Source: Mucilaginibacter empetricola
GTDB lineage: Bacteria > Bacteroidota > Bacteroidia > Sphingobacteriales > Sphingobacteriaceae
DNA length: 64,000 bases
Assembly (NCBI RefSeq): GCF_024808665.1
Contig: NZ_JANUBZ010000002.1
Location: 1-64,000 of the forward strand
Direction of reading: 5' to 3'
Of the stretch, positions 52,126-61,352 are shown piece after piece. The notes beneath the pieces are model-generated. The model was not told the origin of the DNA and did no database searches. It saw only the letters and a program-made list of their open reading frames with translations. The position numbers and the translations under genes are program-made. Within the stretch, counting starts at the first letter, position 1. The number at the start of each line of letters is the position of its first letter.

Positions 52126-52977
52126 ATGAAAAAGCTTTTACTTCTGTCTTTTTTTGTTTTTTGTGCTGTATTTGCATTCAGCCAAAGCAAAATGGCTTGC
52201 TGTGCCAATCCATCAGCCACGCAACAGTTTGCAATGCTGGCTTCCAGTAAGGATTTCCGCATGTCGCATCAAAACCCGTTGAAAATGCATTTTCAGAGCA
52301 GCATAGGCAAAGCCATTACCTATAAAACTGCCGATGGCAAGGACGCTGATGCTTATGAGTTTAAAGCTAAAAATCCTACCAATAACTATCTTTTGGTAGT
52401 CCACGAGTGGTGGGGGCTAAACGACTGGGTAAAAAAAGAATCAGAAAAATTATACACTGACCTGGGGAACGTAAACGTAATCGACATTGATTTATATGAC
52501 GGCAAAGTAGCCACCACGCGCGATGAAGCCGGTAAATTGATGCAGGCCGTAAGTGACGATCGTGCCAAAGCCATCATCAACGGGGCTATTACTTACGTTG
52601 GCGCTAAGGCACATATTACTACCATTGGCTGGTGCTTTGGCGGTGGTTGGAGCTTACAGGCTTCTATACTGGCCGGTAAACAAGGTGCAGGCTGCGTAAT
52701 GTATTATGGTATGCCCGAGCAGGATATAAATAAACTTAAAACGCTTCATGGTGATGTTTTAGGTAATTTTGGCAATAAAGATCAGTGGATAAACCCAAAA
52801 GTGGTTGCCAAATTTGAGGCTGATATGAAAACCGCCGGTAAAAAGTTGATTGTACACCAATATGATGCCGACCACGGTTTTGCCAACCCCAGCAACCCCA
52901 TTTACGATAGCCAGGCTACCAAAGATGCCTATGCTTATACCATCGCATTTTTAAAACCAAGGCTCGCTAACTTTTAA
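52126..52977 (+). CDS. Dienelactone hydrolase family protein, exported
   Basis: 283 residues with signal peptide MKKLLLLSFFVFCAVFAFSQ. Alpha/beta hydrolase of the DLH family: nucleophile Cys in GWCFGGGWS, Asp in FGNKDQWI and His in DADHGFANP. The Cys-Asp-His set is that of dienelactone hydrolases; a periplasmic location makes the chlorocatechol substrate unlikely, and the real one is unknown. Single gene. Confidence 0.9.
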   Translation: MKKLLLLSFFVFCAVFAFSQSKMACCANPSATQQFAMLASSKDFRMSHQNPLKMHFQSSIGKAITYKTADGKDADAYEFKAKNPTNNYLLVVHEWWGLNDWVKKESEKLYTDLGNVNVIDIDLYDGKVATTRDEAGKLMQAVSDDRAKAIINGAITYVGAKAHITTIGWCFGGGWSLQASILAGKQGAGCVMYYGMPEQDINKLKTLHGDVLGNFGNKDQWINPKVVAKFEADMKTAGKKLIVHQYDADHGFANPSNPIYDSQATKDAYAYTIAFLKPRLANF

Positions 52978-53074
52978 ATCCGACCGCGTGCCGCCTTAGC
53001 TTTAGCGGTGGCGCAAATCGAAATTCCGAAATTCGAAATCATTCACGTAACATTGCAAAAAAAACATTCTGCCA

Positions 53075-54049
53075 TTGACTGCCCGTAACAAAAAACTGTT
53101 CTCTTTTCTGCTTAAACTCGGCATACTGGTACTGGCATTTTGGTTTATTTATCAGCGCATTTTAAAAAACGACGATAATCTTCAAAAGTTCCATACCCTG
53201 GTTTCGGCCATAACCTATCAAAAGGTATTCATCACCATGACTTTGGTGGTATTACTGATGATTGTTAACTGGACGCTGGAAGCTTTAAAGTGGTGGCATT
53301 TAACAAGGGTTTTATCGCCAATGTCTGTTTGGAGGGCTATTGAATCGGTTTTTTGCGGCCTAACCTGGGCAGTATTTACCCCCAACCGACTAGGTGAATA
53401 CGGTGGCAGGGTTATGTTTTTGCCTCCGCGTAAGCGGATCCACGGTGTATTTGCTATGGCTGTTGGTTCGTTTGGGCAAAATGTAATTACCAATGTTTTG
53501 GGCGCCGGCGCTATTGTTTGGTTCTTTTACACTTTTATTCATCCGCAATGGTGGATAATGCTGGGCATTGCGCTTGTTGCCGTTGGGTTTATAGCCATAA
53601 TGCTCACCTTTTATTTCCATATTAAATGGATGGTGCTGCTGCTTAACCGTATTAAATTTTTGAAAAAGTTTCATCGCTTTTTTGATATTATGGGTAAATA
53701 CCGATTCAGGGAGTTGTTGAGCATTATGTGGTTTTGTTTAGGTCGATTTTTTGTTTTTACCTTTCAGTATTATCTCATTATCCACCTGCTGATACCCGAA
53801 ATTCCGTTCCTTACCATGACTTTGCTCATGTTTGTGTTTTTCTTTATCCAATCGGCTATACCATCATTGGATCTGCTGGATATTGGTGTGAGGGCGCTTA
53901 CCGCAGGTAAATTATTCAGTTATGTAACTGATCAATCTATTGCCGTGGTAGTAGCCATATCGCTCATTTATATTATTAACCTGATTATTCCTGCTATTTT
54001 AGGGTCTGTTTTTGTACTTAAATTAAAATTCTTTGATCGCACTGCTTAG
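53075..54049 (+). CDS. Lysylphosphatidylglycerol synthase TM region / UPF0104 membrane protein
   Basis: 324 residues starting with TTG (no ATG fits). About seven to eight membrane segments; the typical WTLEALKWWHL, TPNRLGEYGGR and IPSLDLLDIGVRA motifs identify the UPF0104 (LPG synthase TM / AglD) family. Function unknown; family members are flippase-like or lipid-related. Overlaps the start of the following glycosyltransferase by 17 bp, which suggests one operon and possibly a common lipid or glycan task. Confidence 0.87.
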   Translation: MTARNKKLFSFLLKLGILVLAFWFIYQRILKNDDNLQKFHTLVSAITYQKVFITMTLVVLLMIVNWTLEALKWWHLTRVLSPMSVWRAIESVFCGLTWAVFTPNRLGEYGGRVMFLPPRKRIHGVFAMAVGSFGQNVITNVLGAGAIVWFFYTFIHPQWWIMLGIALVAVGFIAIMLTFYFHIKWMVLLLNRIKFLKKFHRFFDIMGKYRFRELLSIMWFCLGRFFVFTFQYYLIIHLLIPEIPFLTMTLLMFVFFFIQSAIPSLDLLDIGVRALTAGKLFSYVTDQSIAVVVAISLIYIINLIIPAILGSVFVLKLKFFDRTA

Positions 54050-55163
54050 TACATTATCGTTTTTGCTAACGGGTTTGTTCCTGTCTGTTTGTATCTTTAT
54101 TATAAGGGGATGGAATGCTGTAAAGCAACCGCTGCTCAAATCATCAGGCTTTACCACCAAAGTGACCATACTGATTGCCGCCCGCAATGAAGAAGAAAAG
54201 ATACATCTCACTATTGAAGACATACTGGCACAGGATTACCCCAAACATCTAACAGAAATAATCATAGCCGACGATCACTCAACCGACCGCACTTCGGTCA
54301 TCATCAGTAGTTATGCTGATAGGGGTGTAAAGCTGTTGCAGATGAACGAGGATAAACCACTCAATTCGTACAAGAAAAAAGCCATTGCCAAAGCCATCGA
54401 CTTATCAACCGGCGATTTGATGGTTGCTACTGATGCTGATTGCCGTATGGGTAATAAGTGGCTGTCAACCGTGGTGGGGTATTTTGAAATGCACAACCCG
54501 GTTATGATTTCGTCGCCTGTGAGTTATTTTGAAGAGAAGTCGTTATTTGAGCGTATGCAAAGCCTGGAGTTTTACTCGCTCATAGCTACCGGCGCAGCGT
54601 TTATAGGTAATGGGCATGCATCTACTTGCAATGGTGCCAATCTGGCTTATCGTAAGGATGTTTTTTATAAAGTAGGTGGCTTTAAAGGGATTGACGACCT
54701 GGCCTCGGGCGATGATGAGCTTTTGTTGCAGAAGGTAGCTGCACAGTATCCCGGCAAAATAGGCTTTTTAAAGTTGTACGATGCCATTGTTTTTACTCAT
54801 GCTAAACCCAATTTAAAGGAGTTTTTGCAGCAACGCCGGCGATGGGCTTCTAAATCGGTGAAATATAAAGACAAAAAAGTGGTTGCCCTGGTAGTTGGAT
54901 TGTGGCTGTTTTATGTTTCTGTGGGATTGAATTTATTGGGCGGCTTATTAAGCTATCGCTTTTTGGAGGTTTTTGCCATACAGTTTGTGCTTATGTATTT
55001 TACCGAATTAATTATGCTTTGGCCGGTTACCCAATTCTTTAAAAGGCAAAAACTGTTGTCATTATTAATCATAAGTATTCCGCTGTATACCGTTTACTTT
55101 ATTTATATCGGAATGATAGGTAATAAAGGCAAATATGCGTGGAAGGGGAGAATGGTGAGATAG
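54033..55163 (+). CDS. Glycosyltransferase family 2, membrane-anchored
   Basis: 376 residues from a TTG inside the preceding gene. One N-terminal membrane segment, then a GT-A domain with DDHSTDRTS (donor), ATDADCRMG (DxD-like), SGDDELLLQ and the QQRRRWASK motif of processive-type synthases, then two to three C-terminal membrane segments. Probably adds sugar to a lipid or grows a polysaccharide at the inner membrane; donor unknown. Coupled to the upstream UPF0104 gene. Confidence 0.9.
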   Translation: MIALLSTLSFLLTGLFLSVCIFIIRGWNAVKQPLLKSSGFTTKVTILIAARNEEEKIHLTIEDILAQDYPKHLTEIIIADDHSTDRTSVIISSYADRGVKLLQMNEDKPLNSYKKKAIAKAIDLSTGDLMVATDADCRMGNKWLSTVVGYFEMHNPVMISSPVSYFEEKSLFERMQSLEFYSLIATGAAFIGNGHASTCNGANLAYRKDVFYKVGGFKGIDDLASGDDELLLQKVAAQYPGKIGFLKLYDAIVFTHAKPNLKEFLQQRRRWASKSVKYKDKKVVALVVGLWLFYVSVGLNLLGGLLSYRFLEVFAIQFVLMYFTELIMLWPVTQFFKRQKLLSLLIISIPLYTVYFIYIGMIGNKGKYAWKGRMVR

Positions 55164-55285
55164 TGATCAGATGATTGTAATTGATGAGCGACTAATTTGT
55201 TCACAAACATGTCAAATCATGAGTTATTCTATACGCAATCCGGTAAAAAAGACGACATTTAAGCAAAAGCACCCGAATAGTTAAA

Positions 55286-56389
55286 TTGACTGATCTTAGC
55301 CCTTCGCAGCGAACCTGGAAAACGTTTAAACGCAATAAAATTGCCGTTGCTGGCATGGTATTTATTGTGATTTTAACGCTGGTGGCTATATTGGGTTATT
55401 TAATTATGCCCGATTCAACCCCACTGGCTAATAACATGACCGTTCAGCTAAGCCTTAAAAAACCCGGATCTGAATTTATGATGCTGCGCCTCCGTAAAAC
55501 GGAGCCGGTTGATACGGTAAATATCTTCGCCAAAATGCTTTACGGCCAGCCATCGTTTTACCGGGATATTCCCATAACCGGGTATCATTTCACCAAAGAT
55601 GCTGTTATTGTTGATGAATACGTTGGCTTGGAGGATAAACCCGAAAAAAAATCATACCTCATTCCGGCTACAAAAGGAGGCACTCCTGCGGGCATTATTC
55701 ATAAAACCTTTTGGCTGGGAACCGATATTTACGGCCGTGATATGCTGAGCAGACTCATTTTAGGTACCCGCATCTCTTTATCGGTTGGTTTAATGGCGGT
55801 TATTATCAGTATGCTGCTGGGTGTTACCATTGGTGCTATTGCCGGTTATTTTGGAGGATGGATTGATGCCGGGCTAAGCTGGCTCATGAATATTTTATGG
55901 TCATTGCCGGCCTTACTATTGGTTATTGCCATTTCATTTGCCCTGGGTAAGGGCTTGTGGCAAATATTTATTGCCGTAGGTTTATCTATGTGGGTTGAGG
56001 TGGCCCGGTTGGTGCGTGGGCAGGTAATGAGCTTAAAACAAGTTGAATATATCGAGGCTGCCCGTTCGCTCGGCTTTAATAATACCCGCATTATCAGCAA
56101 ACATATTTTGCCTAATATTATAGGCCCCATATTGGTGCTGGCATCATCAAACTTTGCATCGGCTATACTTTTAGAGGCGGGGCTTAGCTTTTTGGGCTTT
56201 GGCGCGCAGCCACCTATGCCTACCTGGGGAAGTATGATTAAAGAACATTATGGTTATATTGTGATGGATGCCGCATACCTGGCAATTATGCCCGGCCTGG
56301 CTATTATGTTATTGGTTTACGCTTTTAACCTTGTAACTGTTGGTTTAAGAGATGCGTATGATATTAAATCACAAAGTACACGTTTTTAA
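55286..56389 (+). CDS. ABC transporter permease, DppC/OppC type
   Basis: 367 residues from a TTG at 55286. TM1 near residues 18-40, a ~85-residue periplasmic insertion, then five TM segments with the permease EAA loop EAARSLGFNNTRIISKHILPN (key part EAARSLGFNNTRI). OppC-N-like start TWKTFKRNKIAVAGM. The second permease, ATPases and binding protein are not in the window, so it is encoded alone. Peptide or nickel-type substrate cannot be assigned. Confidence 0.9.
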   Translation: MTDLSPSQRTWKTFKRNKIAVAGMVFIVILTLVAILGYLIMPDSTPLANNMTVQLSLKKPGSEFMMLRLRKTEPVDTVNIFAKMLYGQPSFYRDIPITGYHFTKDAVIVDEYVGLEDKPEKKSYLIPATKGGTPAGIIHKTFWLGTDIYGRDMLSRLILGTRISLSVGLMAVIISMLLGVTIGAIAGYFGGWIDAGLSWLMNILWSLPALLLVIAISFALGKGLWQIFIAVGLSMWVEVARLVRGQVMSLKQVEYIEAARSLGFNNTRIISKHILPNIIGPILVLASSNFASAILLEAGLSFLGFGAQPPMPTWGSMIKEHYGYIVMDAAYLAIMPGLAIMLLVYAFNLVTVGLRDAYDIKSQSTRF

Positions 56390-56429
56390 AAAAATATATT
56401 TATTTTAGGCTGCCTTTTTAATTAAGCTA

Positions 56430-57665
56430 ATGCAAAATTTCGACGAGATCTCGGCAGAAGACGAACTAATTCAACTATTGCTTAAAAGGCAAACGGAGCT
56501 AAATGCATTGCTTGAAATAACGCAGGCCATTAATAAAGATACCAGTACACCCGTACTGATACAAATGCTGCAGGTAATTTTGCAGAGCTATTTGCAGGTA
56601 GGCAAGCTGCGGTTTTTAATTGAAAAAGACAGCAATTTTGTGTTGTTGTCGAAATATGGCGGTGATATTGAGCCTGTTGGTAAATTGCACCGGGCCTGCC
56701 TTAAACTTAATAAGTTTAAAGAGCCAACGCCGCTAAAAAACCACGACGATCCGCTGTTAAACAAGTACGACTACTTTATTCCCATTTACCATAAAAAAAA
56801 GGCCCTTGCATTTGCCCTTATTGGCGATTTTAATACCACCAGCGAATTATTGAGTAACGATCTTAATTTTATTCAAACGGTTATTAATGTTATTGTGGTG
56901 GCCCTTGAGAATAAAAAACTGTTTAAGGAGCGGCTGCAATCAGAAAGGTTTCAACGCGAAATGGAACTGGCTGTTGAAGTGCAGAACATGCTTATCCCTT
57001 TAAAACTTTATAAAGACAGCAGGGTAGAGGTAAGCGCCCGTTATATTCCGCACCAAAATATTGGCGGCGATTACTTTGACTTTGTGCGGATAAACGATCA
57101 TGAGTTTTTATGGTGTATTGCCGATGTTTCGGGAAAAGGAATTTCGGCTGCCCTGCTGATGGCTAATTTCCAGGCGAGTTTAAGGGCATGGGCAGCGGTA
57201 GAAAGCGACCTGAATAATATTATTGACCGTTTAAATAAAATAGTAGTTACCAATACCAAAGGCGAACGGTTTATAACCCTGTTTTTAGCCAAATATAACG
57301 AAAAAACACGCAGGCTTAATTATATTAATGCAGGCCATAACTCTACCGTTTTATACTCAAAAGGCGAAGCTGTGGCGCTTAGCCTGGGCACCACCATGAT
57401 TGGTGTTTTTGATGAACTCCCATTCCTTAATCCCGGTGATATTTATGTTGAACCTGATAGCTTGCTGGTAAATTATACCGATGGCTTAATGGATCATGAG
57501 CACAGCAACCCCAACTGGACCGAAGCCAACCTGGTTGAGTTTATTGAAACCCACGGTCATGAAACGCCTGATATTTTTAATCAGCGCATAATGGATCACA
57601 TTAATGGGGTAATAAAAGGCAAACCTATTGATGATGTTACCCTGCTAACCCTCCGTATTTTTTAA
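56430..57665 (+). CDS. GAF plus SpoIIE/PP2C-type serine phosphatase (RsbU-like)
   Basis: 411 residues. N-terminal GAF-like domain (about 20-175), a helical linker, then the phosphatase: GGDYFDFVRI and IADVSGKGISAALLMANFQ contribute the metal-binding Asp residues, with NAGHNSTVL and NYTDGLMD further on. Such proteins dephosphorylate anti-sigma-factor antagonists; no STAS or RsbW-type partner is adjacent. Soluble. Only 41 bp separate it from the ABC permease gene, on the same strand. Confidence 0.92.
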   Translation: MQNFDEISAEDELIQLLLKRQTELNALLEITQAINKDTSTPVLIQMLQVILQSYLQVGKLRFLIEKDSNFVLLSKYGGDIEPVGKLHRACLKLNKFKEPTPLKNHDDPLLNKYDYFIPIYHKKKALAFALIGDFNTTSELLSNDLNFIQTVINVIVVALENKKLFKERLQSERFQREMELAVEVQNMLIPLKLYKDSRVEVSARYIPHQNIGGDYFDFVRINDHEFLWCIADVSGKGISAALLMANFQASLRAWAAVESDLNNIIDRLNKIVVTNTKGERFITLFLAKYNEKTRRLNYINAGHNSTVLYSKGEAVALSLGTTMIGVFDELPFLNPGDIYVEPDSLLVNYTDGLMDHEHSNPNWTEANLVEFIETHGHETPDIFNQRIMDHINGVIKGKPIDDVTLLTLRIF

Positions 57666-57855
57666 ATACTACCTTCCAGTTTATAATATCTGTTTTCATT
57701 CTGCTATTTTATCTGCCTGACAGCTATACACCTGGCAATATTTTCTTCTTGCTTATTAAACCATAATAAACTTAAATAGTCATAATTGCGTAATAAGCGT
57801 TGCAAATAAGTATTTATAAAATAATAAGTTTAAAAACCCCTAAGAAAACAACATT

Positions 57856-58008
57856 ATGAAATCTATTAAATATTTCGCAGTAATAATGGTAATGGCAGCA
57901 AGTTTAAGTTCATGCGTGGTACGCGCGCACGGTCCGGGATGGGTTCCTGGTCATTATGATTACTATCCAAATGGTGGTCGTGCATGGGTACCTGGTCATT
58001 ATAGATAA
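57856..58008 (+). CDS. Small WxPGHY-repeat lipoprotein
   Basis: 50 residues. Signal peptide of lipoprotein type with SLSSC, lipidated Cys20. The mature part contains GWVPGHYDYY and AWVPGHYR, i.e. two copies of the W-x-PGHY unit known from the YXWGXW/WXXGXW small proteins of Bacteroidota. Function unknown. Followed by a strong terminator shared with the convergent TonB-type receptor. Confidence 0.75.
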   Translation: MKSIKYFAVIMVMAASLSSCVVRAHGPGWVPGHYDYYPNGGRAWVPGHYR

Positions 58009-58043
58009 TAGGTAAGCATTCAATTCGTCACCCTATAAACATA

Positions 58044-58074
58044 AAAAGGCCCGTTGGTAATCAACGGGCCTTTT
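58044..58074. terminator. Bidirectional terminator
   Basis: A perfect 13-bp stem (AAAAGGCCCGTTG and complement, loop 5 nt) with A and T runs; between the small lipoprotein gene and the convergent receptor gene. Confidence 0.85.
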
Positions 58075-58091
58075 GCATTTTGTATTTTCGG

Positions 58092-60647
58092 TTATCCTTT
58101 ACCTCCGCCAGATTTGCTGCCCGGTGTTCCACCCGGCTGAGTGCCACCCTGGTTAAGCGAGCTACCGTCATCAGGTGCAGTATCCTGCTGTTGATCCAGT
58201 GGCTGTTGCTGATCTTTATTTTTGCGTTTTTGAGGTATACCATTGTTACCAAAGCGATAGGCCAGTGTAAGTACACCGGTACGGGTGTTAAACCTACGGT
58301 CAGACACCTGAATGGCGTTAATTTCGGGATTAAAATTAATATCCGATACGTATTTACGAGTATTGAAAATATCACGCACGTTGGCGCTCAAGTTAAGTTT
58401 TTTGGTCAAATCGTAACGTACACCGCCATCAACCCCATAAATAGCCTTCATAGTTCCCTGTGGTATTACTTGCGGCGCCTGGTAATCGGCACGTATTTGT
58501 ATGCCTAATCTTTTTAGCGGTTTCACATTGGCGGTGATGTTGCCGTTCCAAGAGTAGCCCGATGTGGTGGCAATGCTCAAAGCAGGATCGCCTACGATGT
58601 ATTTGTAGTAAATGTTCAGGTTGACTGTTAAATCGAGCAATTGGCTCGGGCTTATTTTGGCGATCAACTCATAACCTGCGTTTGATGCACTTTTTACGTT
58701 TTGATATTGTGTTAAAGTGGTGTCCAAATTGCCAGGTGTAAGCGGGGTGGTTATTTGCTGTATATTATCTAACGTTAAACGGTAATATAATGCCGATGTA
58801 AGGGTAACTGTTTTCCAGTAATTGATGTAGCTCAATTCAAACGAGTGCGTATCCTCGGGCAATAAATAAGGGTTACCCTGCTGATAATTTAAACGGTTAC
58901 TCTCATCAATAAATGGGGATAGCTGTCTGTTATTCGGCCGGGTTACACGCCTGCTGTAGCTTAACTGTAAGGTTTGATTTTCGGTTATTTTATCGGTTAA
59001 AAATAAGCTTGGGTATACCCTGAAATAATCCTGTTTATGGTTGGTAGTAACGCCGGTATCAATCAGTTGGGTATTGATATTGGCATCCTCCAGCCTTAAA
59101 CCTGCTTGCACACTAAATTTACCAAAGTCATGCTGATAGTTGGTATAAATAGCCTCGATGTTCTCTTTGTAAAGGAAATCGTTTGATAGTATCGGATCGT
59201 AGTCGTAATTGCCGGTAACGTTGTTCAGCGTATCAGAAATGTAATTGGTGTTGTTATTATTAATGGTACCTCTGAAACCTGCTTCCAGTTTACCATTACG
59301 CAGGGGCAGGGTATAATCTGCCTGAGCTATGTAATTATGCTGCCAGCCTATGGTAGTGTTGTGTTGTACCGAGTTAAAAGTTGAATCGGGATTAAAATAA
59401 CTGTAAGCGCTGTTTAAATTATCAAAGTTGTTGTTTTTATCGCTCGAGTAACCCAGCGTCGCGGTTAACTCCTCACCCTTCTTCTTGTATTTATGATCGA
59501 AATCTAAAGTGAAATCAAGATTGGTGCCGTGTCCGTTAGACATATTGTTTTGGGCGATGCTTTGCAACGTAGTGTCATTCCTTGCAATATCGGTGTTGCC
59601 ATACTGGTCGCGATATCTGTCGCGGATGTTAATGTTATTGGTAAAGGTTATGGTGGTTTTTGGCGTTATGCTAAAGTCAATACCGCTGCGGATATTCTGT
59701 CCTTTAAAATTGAAACTTTGGTTAGCAGTCTGATCCTGTGTTTGTATGCCGCCATTGGGAAGAAAAGTAGTTTTATCAACCGAACCATTGCCCACGCGAT
59801 CACCCTGGCGATAGCTGTAATTGGTATAAACGTTAATTTTTTTGTTTTGATAGGCCAGGTTAAACGTACCGTTATAAGTATGCTGTGTACCTACAGATGC
59901 TGATGCACTGCCTGTAAAGCCTTTTTGTACATTCTTTTTTAGTACGATGTTGATAATACCCGAGTCGCCCTCAGAATCATATTTTGATGAGGGGTTGGTA
60001 ATTACTTCGATGGTTTCGATAGCACTTGCAGGGATAGATTGCAGGATATCGGTAATATCGCCCCCGGTTAGAGCTGACGGCTTGCCGTTAATCAGAATCT
60101 TTACATTGGTTGATCCGCGTAAACTTACATTACCATCTACGTCCACCTGCACCGATGGTACGTTGGTTAACAAATCAGTAGCCGAGCCGCCCTGGCTCAC
60201 CAGACTTTGCTCCACATTAAATGATTTTTTATCAATGCCTAATTGTATCTGGCTTTTTTGTGCCGATACCACTACTTCTTTCAGCATGCCCTTATTCTGG
60301 TGCAATTTAATATTGCCCAGGTTAACTACTTTTTTGGCGGGGGTAATAGCAATACTATCTTTTAAAAATGATAAATAGCTCACATAGGTGGCCCGCAATA
60401 TGTACAAACCATTGGGCACGCCGGTAAGCGAAAATGCACCGTTAAGATCGGTTTGTAGGCTTTGTATTTGTTTATTGTCGGCTTTGCGTACCAGTGCTAC
60501 AGTTGCCAGTTCAAGTGGTTGTCCGTTTGCAGCATCAACCAGCTTGCCCGAAATAGTGCCTCCGGTTGCCGGCTGCTGTGCTCGCGCAGCGGAAAATGAA
60601 AATAAAATCAGGGTAAAAAAAACTAATTTGCGTAAGGTTGACTTCAT
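58092..60647 (-). CDS. TonB-type outer-membrane receptor (OMP_b-brl_3)
   Basis: 851 residues from the ATG at 60647 (signal peptide LRKLVFFTLILFSFSAARA); the frame is open for 12 more codons upstream, without signal-peptide logic. Order: carboxypeptidase-like regulatory domain (about 30-115), plug domain (about 120-235; LINGKPSALTGGDITDIL and IEVITNPSSKYD), then a barrel of the outer membrane beta-barrel family 3. Low-complexity Gln/Pro/Gly tail (DQQQ, GGTPGSKSGGGKG). Substrate unknown; no SusD or ferric-transport gene is nearby. Monocistronic. Confidence 0.92.
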   Translation of the reverse strand: MKSTLRKLVFFTLILFSFSAARAQQPATGGTISGKLVDAANGQPLELATVALVRKADNKQIQSLQTDLNGAFSLTGVPNGLYILRATYVSYLSFLKDSIAITPAKKVVNLGNIKLHQNKGMLKEVVVSAQKSQIQLGIDKKSFNVEQSLVSQGGSATDLLTNVPSVQVDVDGNVSLRGSTNVKILINGKPSALTGGDITDILQSIPASAIETIEVITNPSSKYDSEGDSGIINIVLKKNVQKGFTGSASASVGTQHTYNGTFNLAYQNKKINVYTNYSYRQGDRVGNGSVDKTTFLPNGGIQTQDQTANQSFNFKGQNIRSGIDFSITPKTTITFTNNINIRDRYRDQYGNTDIARNDTTLQSIAQNNMSNGHGTNLDFTLDFDHKYKKKGEELTATLGYSSDKNNNFDNLNSAYSYFNPDSTFNSVQHNTTIGWQHNYIAQADYTLPLRNGKLEAGFRGTINNNNTNYISDTLNNVTGNYDYDPILSNDFLYKENIEAIYTNYQHDFGKFSVQAGLRLEDANINTQLIDTGVTTNHKQDYFRVYPSLFLTDKITENQTLQLSYSRRVTRPNNRQLSPFIDESNRLNYQQGNPYLLPEDTHSFELSYINYWKTVTLTSALYYRLTLDNIQQITTPLTPGNLDTTLTQYQNVKSASNAGYELIAKISPSQLLDLTVNLNIYYKYIVGDPALSIATTSGYSWNGNITANVKPLKRLGIQIRADYQAPQVIPQGTMKAIYGVDGGVRYDLTKKLNLSANVRDIFNTRKYVSDINFNPEINAIQVSDRRFNTRTGVLTLAYRFGNNGIPQKRKNKDQQQPLDQQQDTAPDDGSSLNQGGTQPGGTPGSKSGGGKG

Positions 60648-60765
60648 GCCGCAAAAATCACTTTTTTTGTTTTTAAACGGCAAAACAGCTTGTAACTTCT
60701 TTGATAAACAATAATTTTTTCGGTAAATATTATATTACAAGTACTATAAACAAAATAATAAATAC

Positions 60766-60798
60766 AAAAAAAGGTGCCTGTTTAAGGCACCTTTTTTT
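60766..60798 (-). terminator. Terminator of the redoxin lipoprotein gene
   Basis: A perfect 14-bp stem AAAAAAAGGTGCCT/AGGCACCTTTTTTT (loop 5 nt), 13 bp after the stop codon. Confidence 0.85.
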
Positions 60799-60811
60799 GT
60801 ATTAGCTATAG

Positions 60812-61309
60812 CTATAGTTTTTGCGCATCAGCGGCAAGATCATCTATTTTAGGAACTTTATCATAGTATTTTACAAGCTTGTGGCTTTTATCATACAAGG
60901 CTATGTATGGTGTAGTGCGCACCTGGTAAAACTTCTGTACCACATAAGTATAACCTTCGGTACCTACTTTAAAGTTAGGGTGTTTTTTTAAATCAAAATC
61001 TCTGTAAAATACCTGCGATGCTTTCAGCGGTTCGGCAAAGGTTATCATTACTACCTGCACATTTTTAAAGGCAATCATTTTAGGTTTCATTTCATACATT
61101 AAATGCTGGCAGTGACTGCAATCGGGCGAAAAATAAATAATCATTACTGCCTTATTGCTTTTTAAGTTGGCCGGCGTTTCGTAAACGCTATCGGTAGTTA
61201 AAATATGGTATGGCGGTATAGTAGCTGGTGGTGTATATGGTAGTGGTGTTTGTGCGTTGGTGCAGCCCGCAGCTATTATAAGGCCGAAAAAGAATAATAG
61301 TTTTTTCAT
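60812..61309 (-). CDS. Thioredoxin-fold lipoprotein (redoxin)
   Basis: 165 residues from the ATG at 61309, chosen because it starts a lipoprotein signal peptide (MKKLLFFFGLIIAAGC, lipid Cys16); an upstream in-frame start at 61339 would bury it. The redox motif is FSPDCSHCQHL, and the cis-Pro loop is TTPYIALYD. Probably periplasmic-side thiol oxidoreductase. 43 bp downstream of the Gfo/Idh gene on the same strand. Confidence 0.88.
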   Translation of the reverse strand: MKKLLFFFGLIIAAGCTNAQTPLPYTPPATIPPYHILTTDSVYETPANLKSNKAVMIIYFSPDCSHCQHLMYEMKPKMIAFKNVQVVMITFAEPLKASQVFYRDFDLKKHPNFKVGTEGYTYVVQKFYQVRTTPYIALYDKSHKLVKYYDKVPKIDDLAADAQKL

Positions 61310-61352
61310 TGTTTTTATTTGAAAGTTCAGTGATGACATAGTTACGATATTT

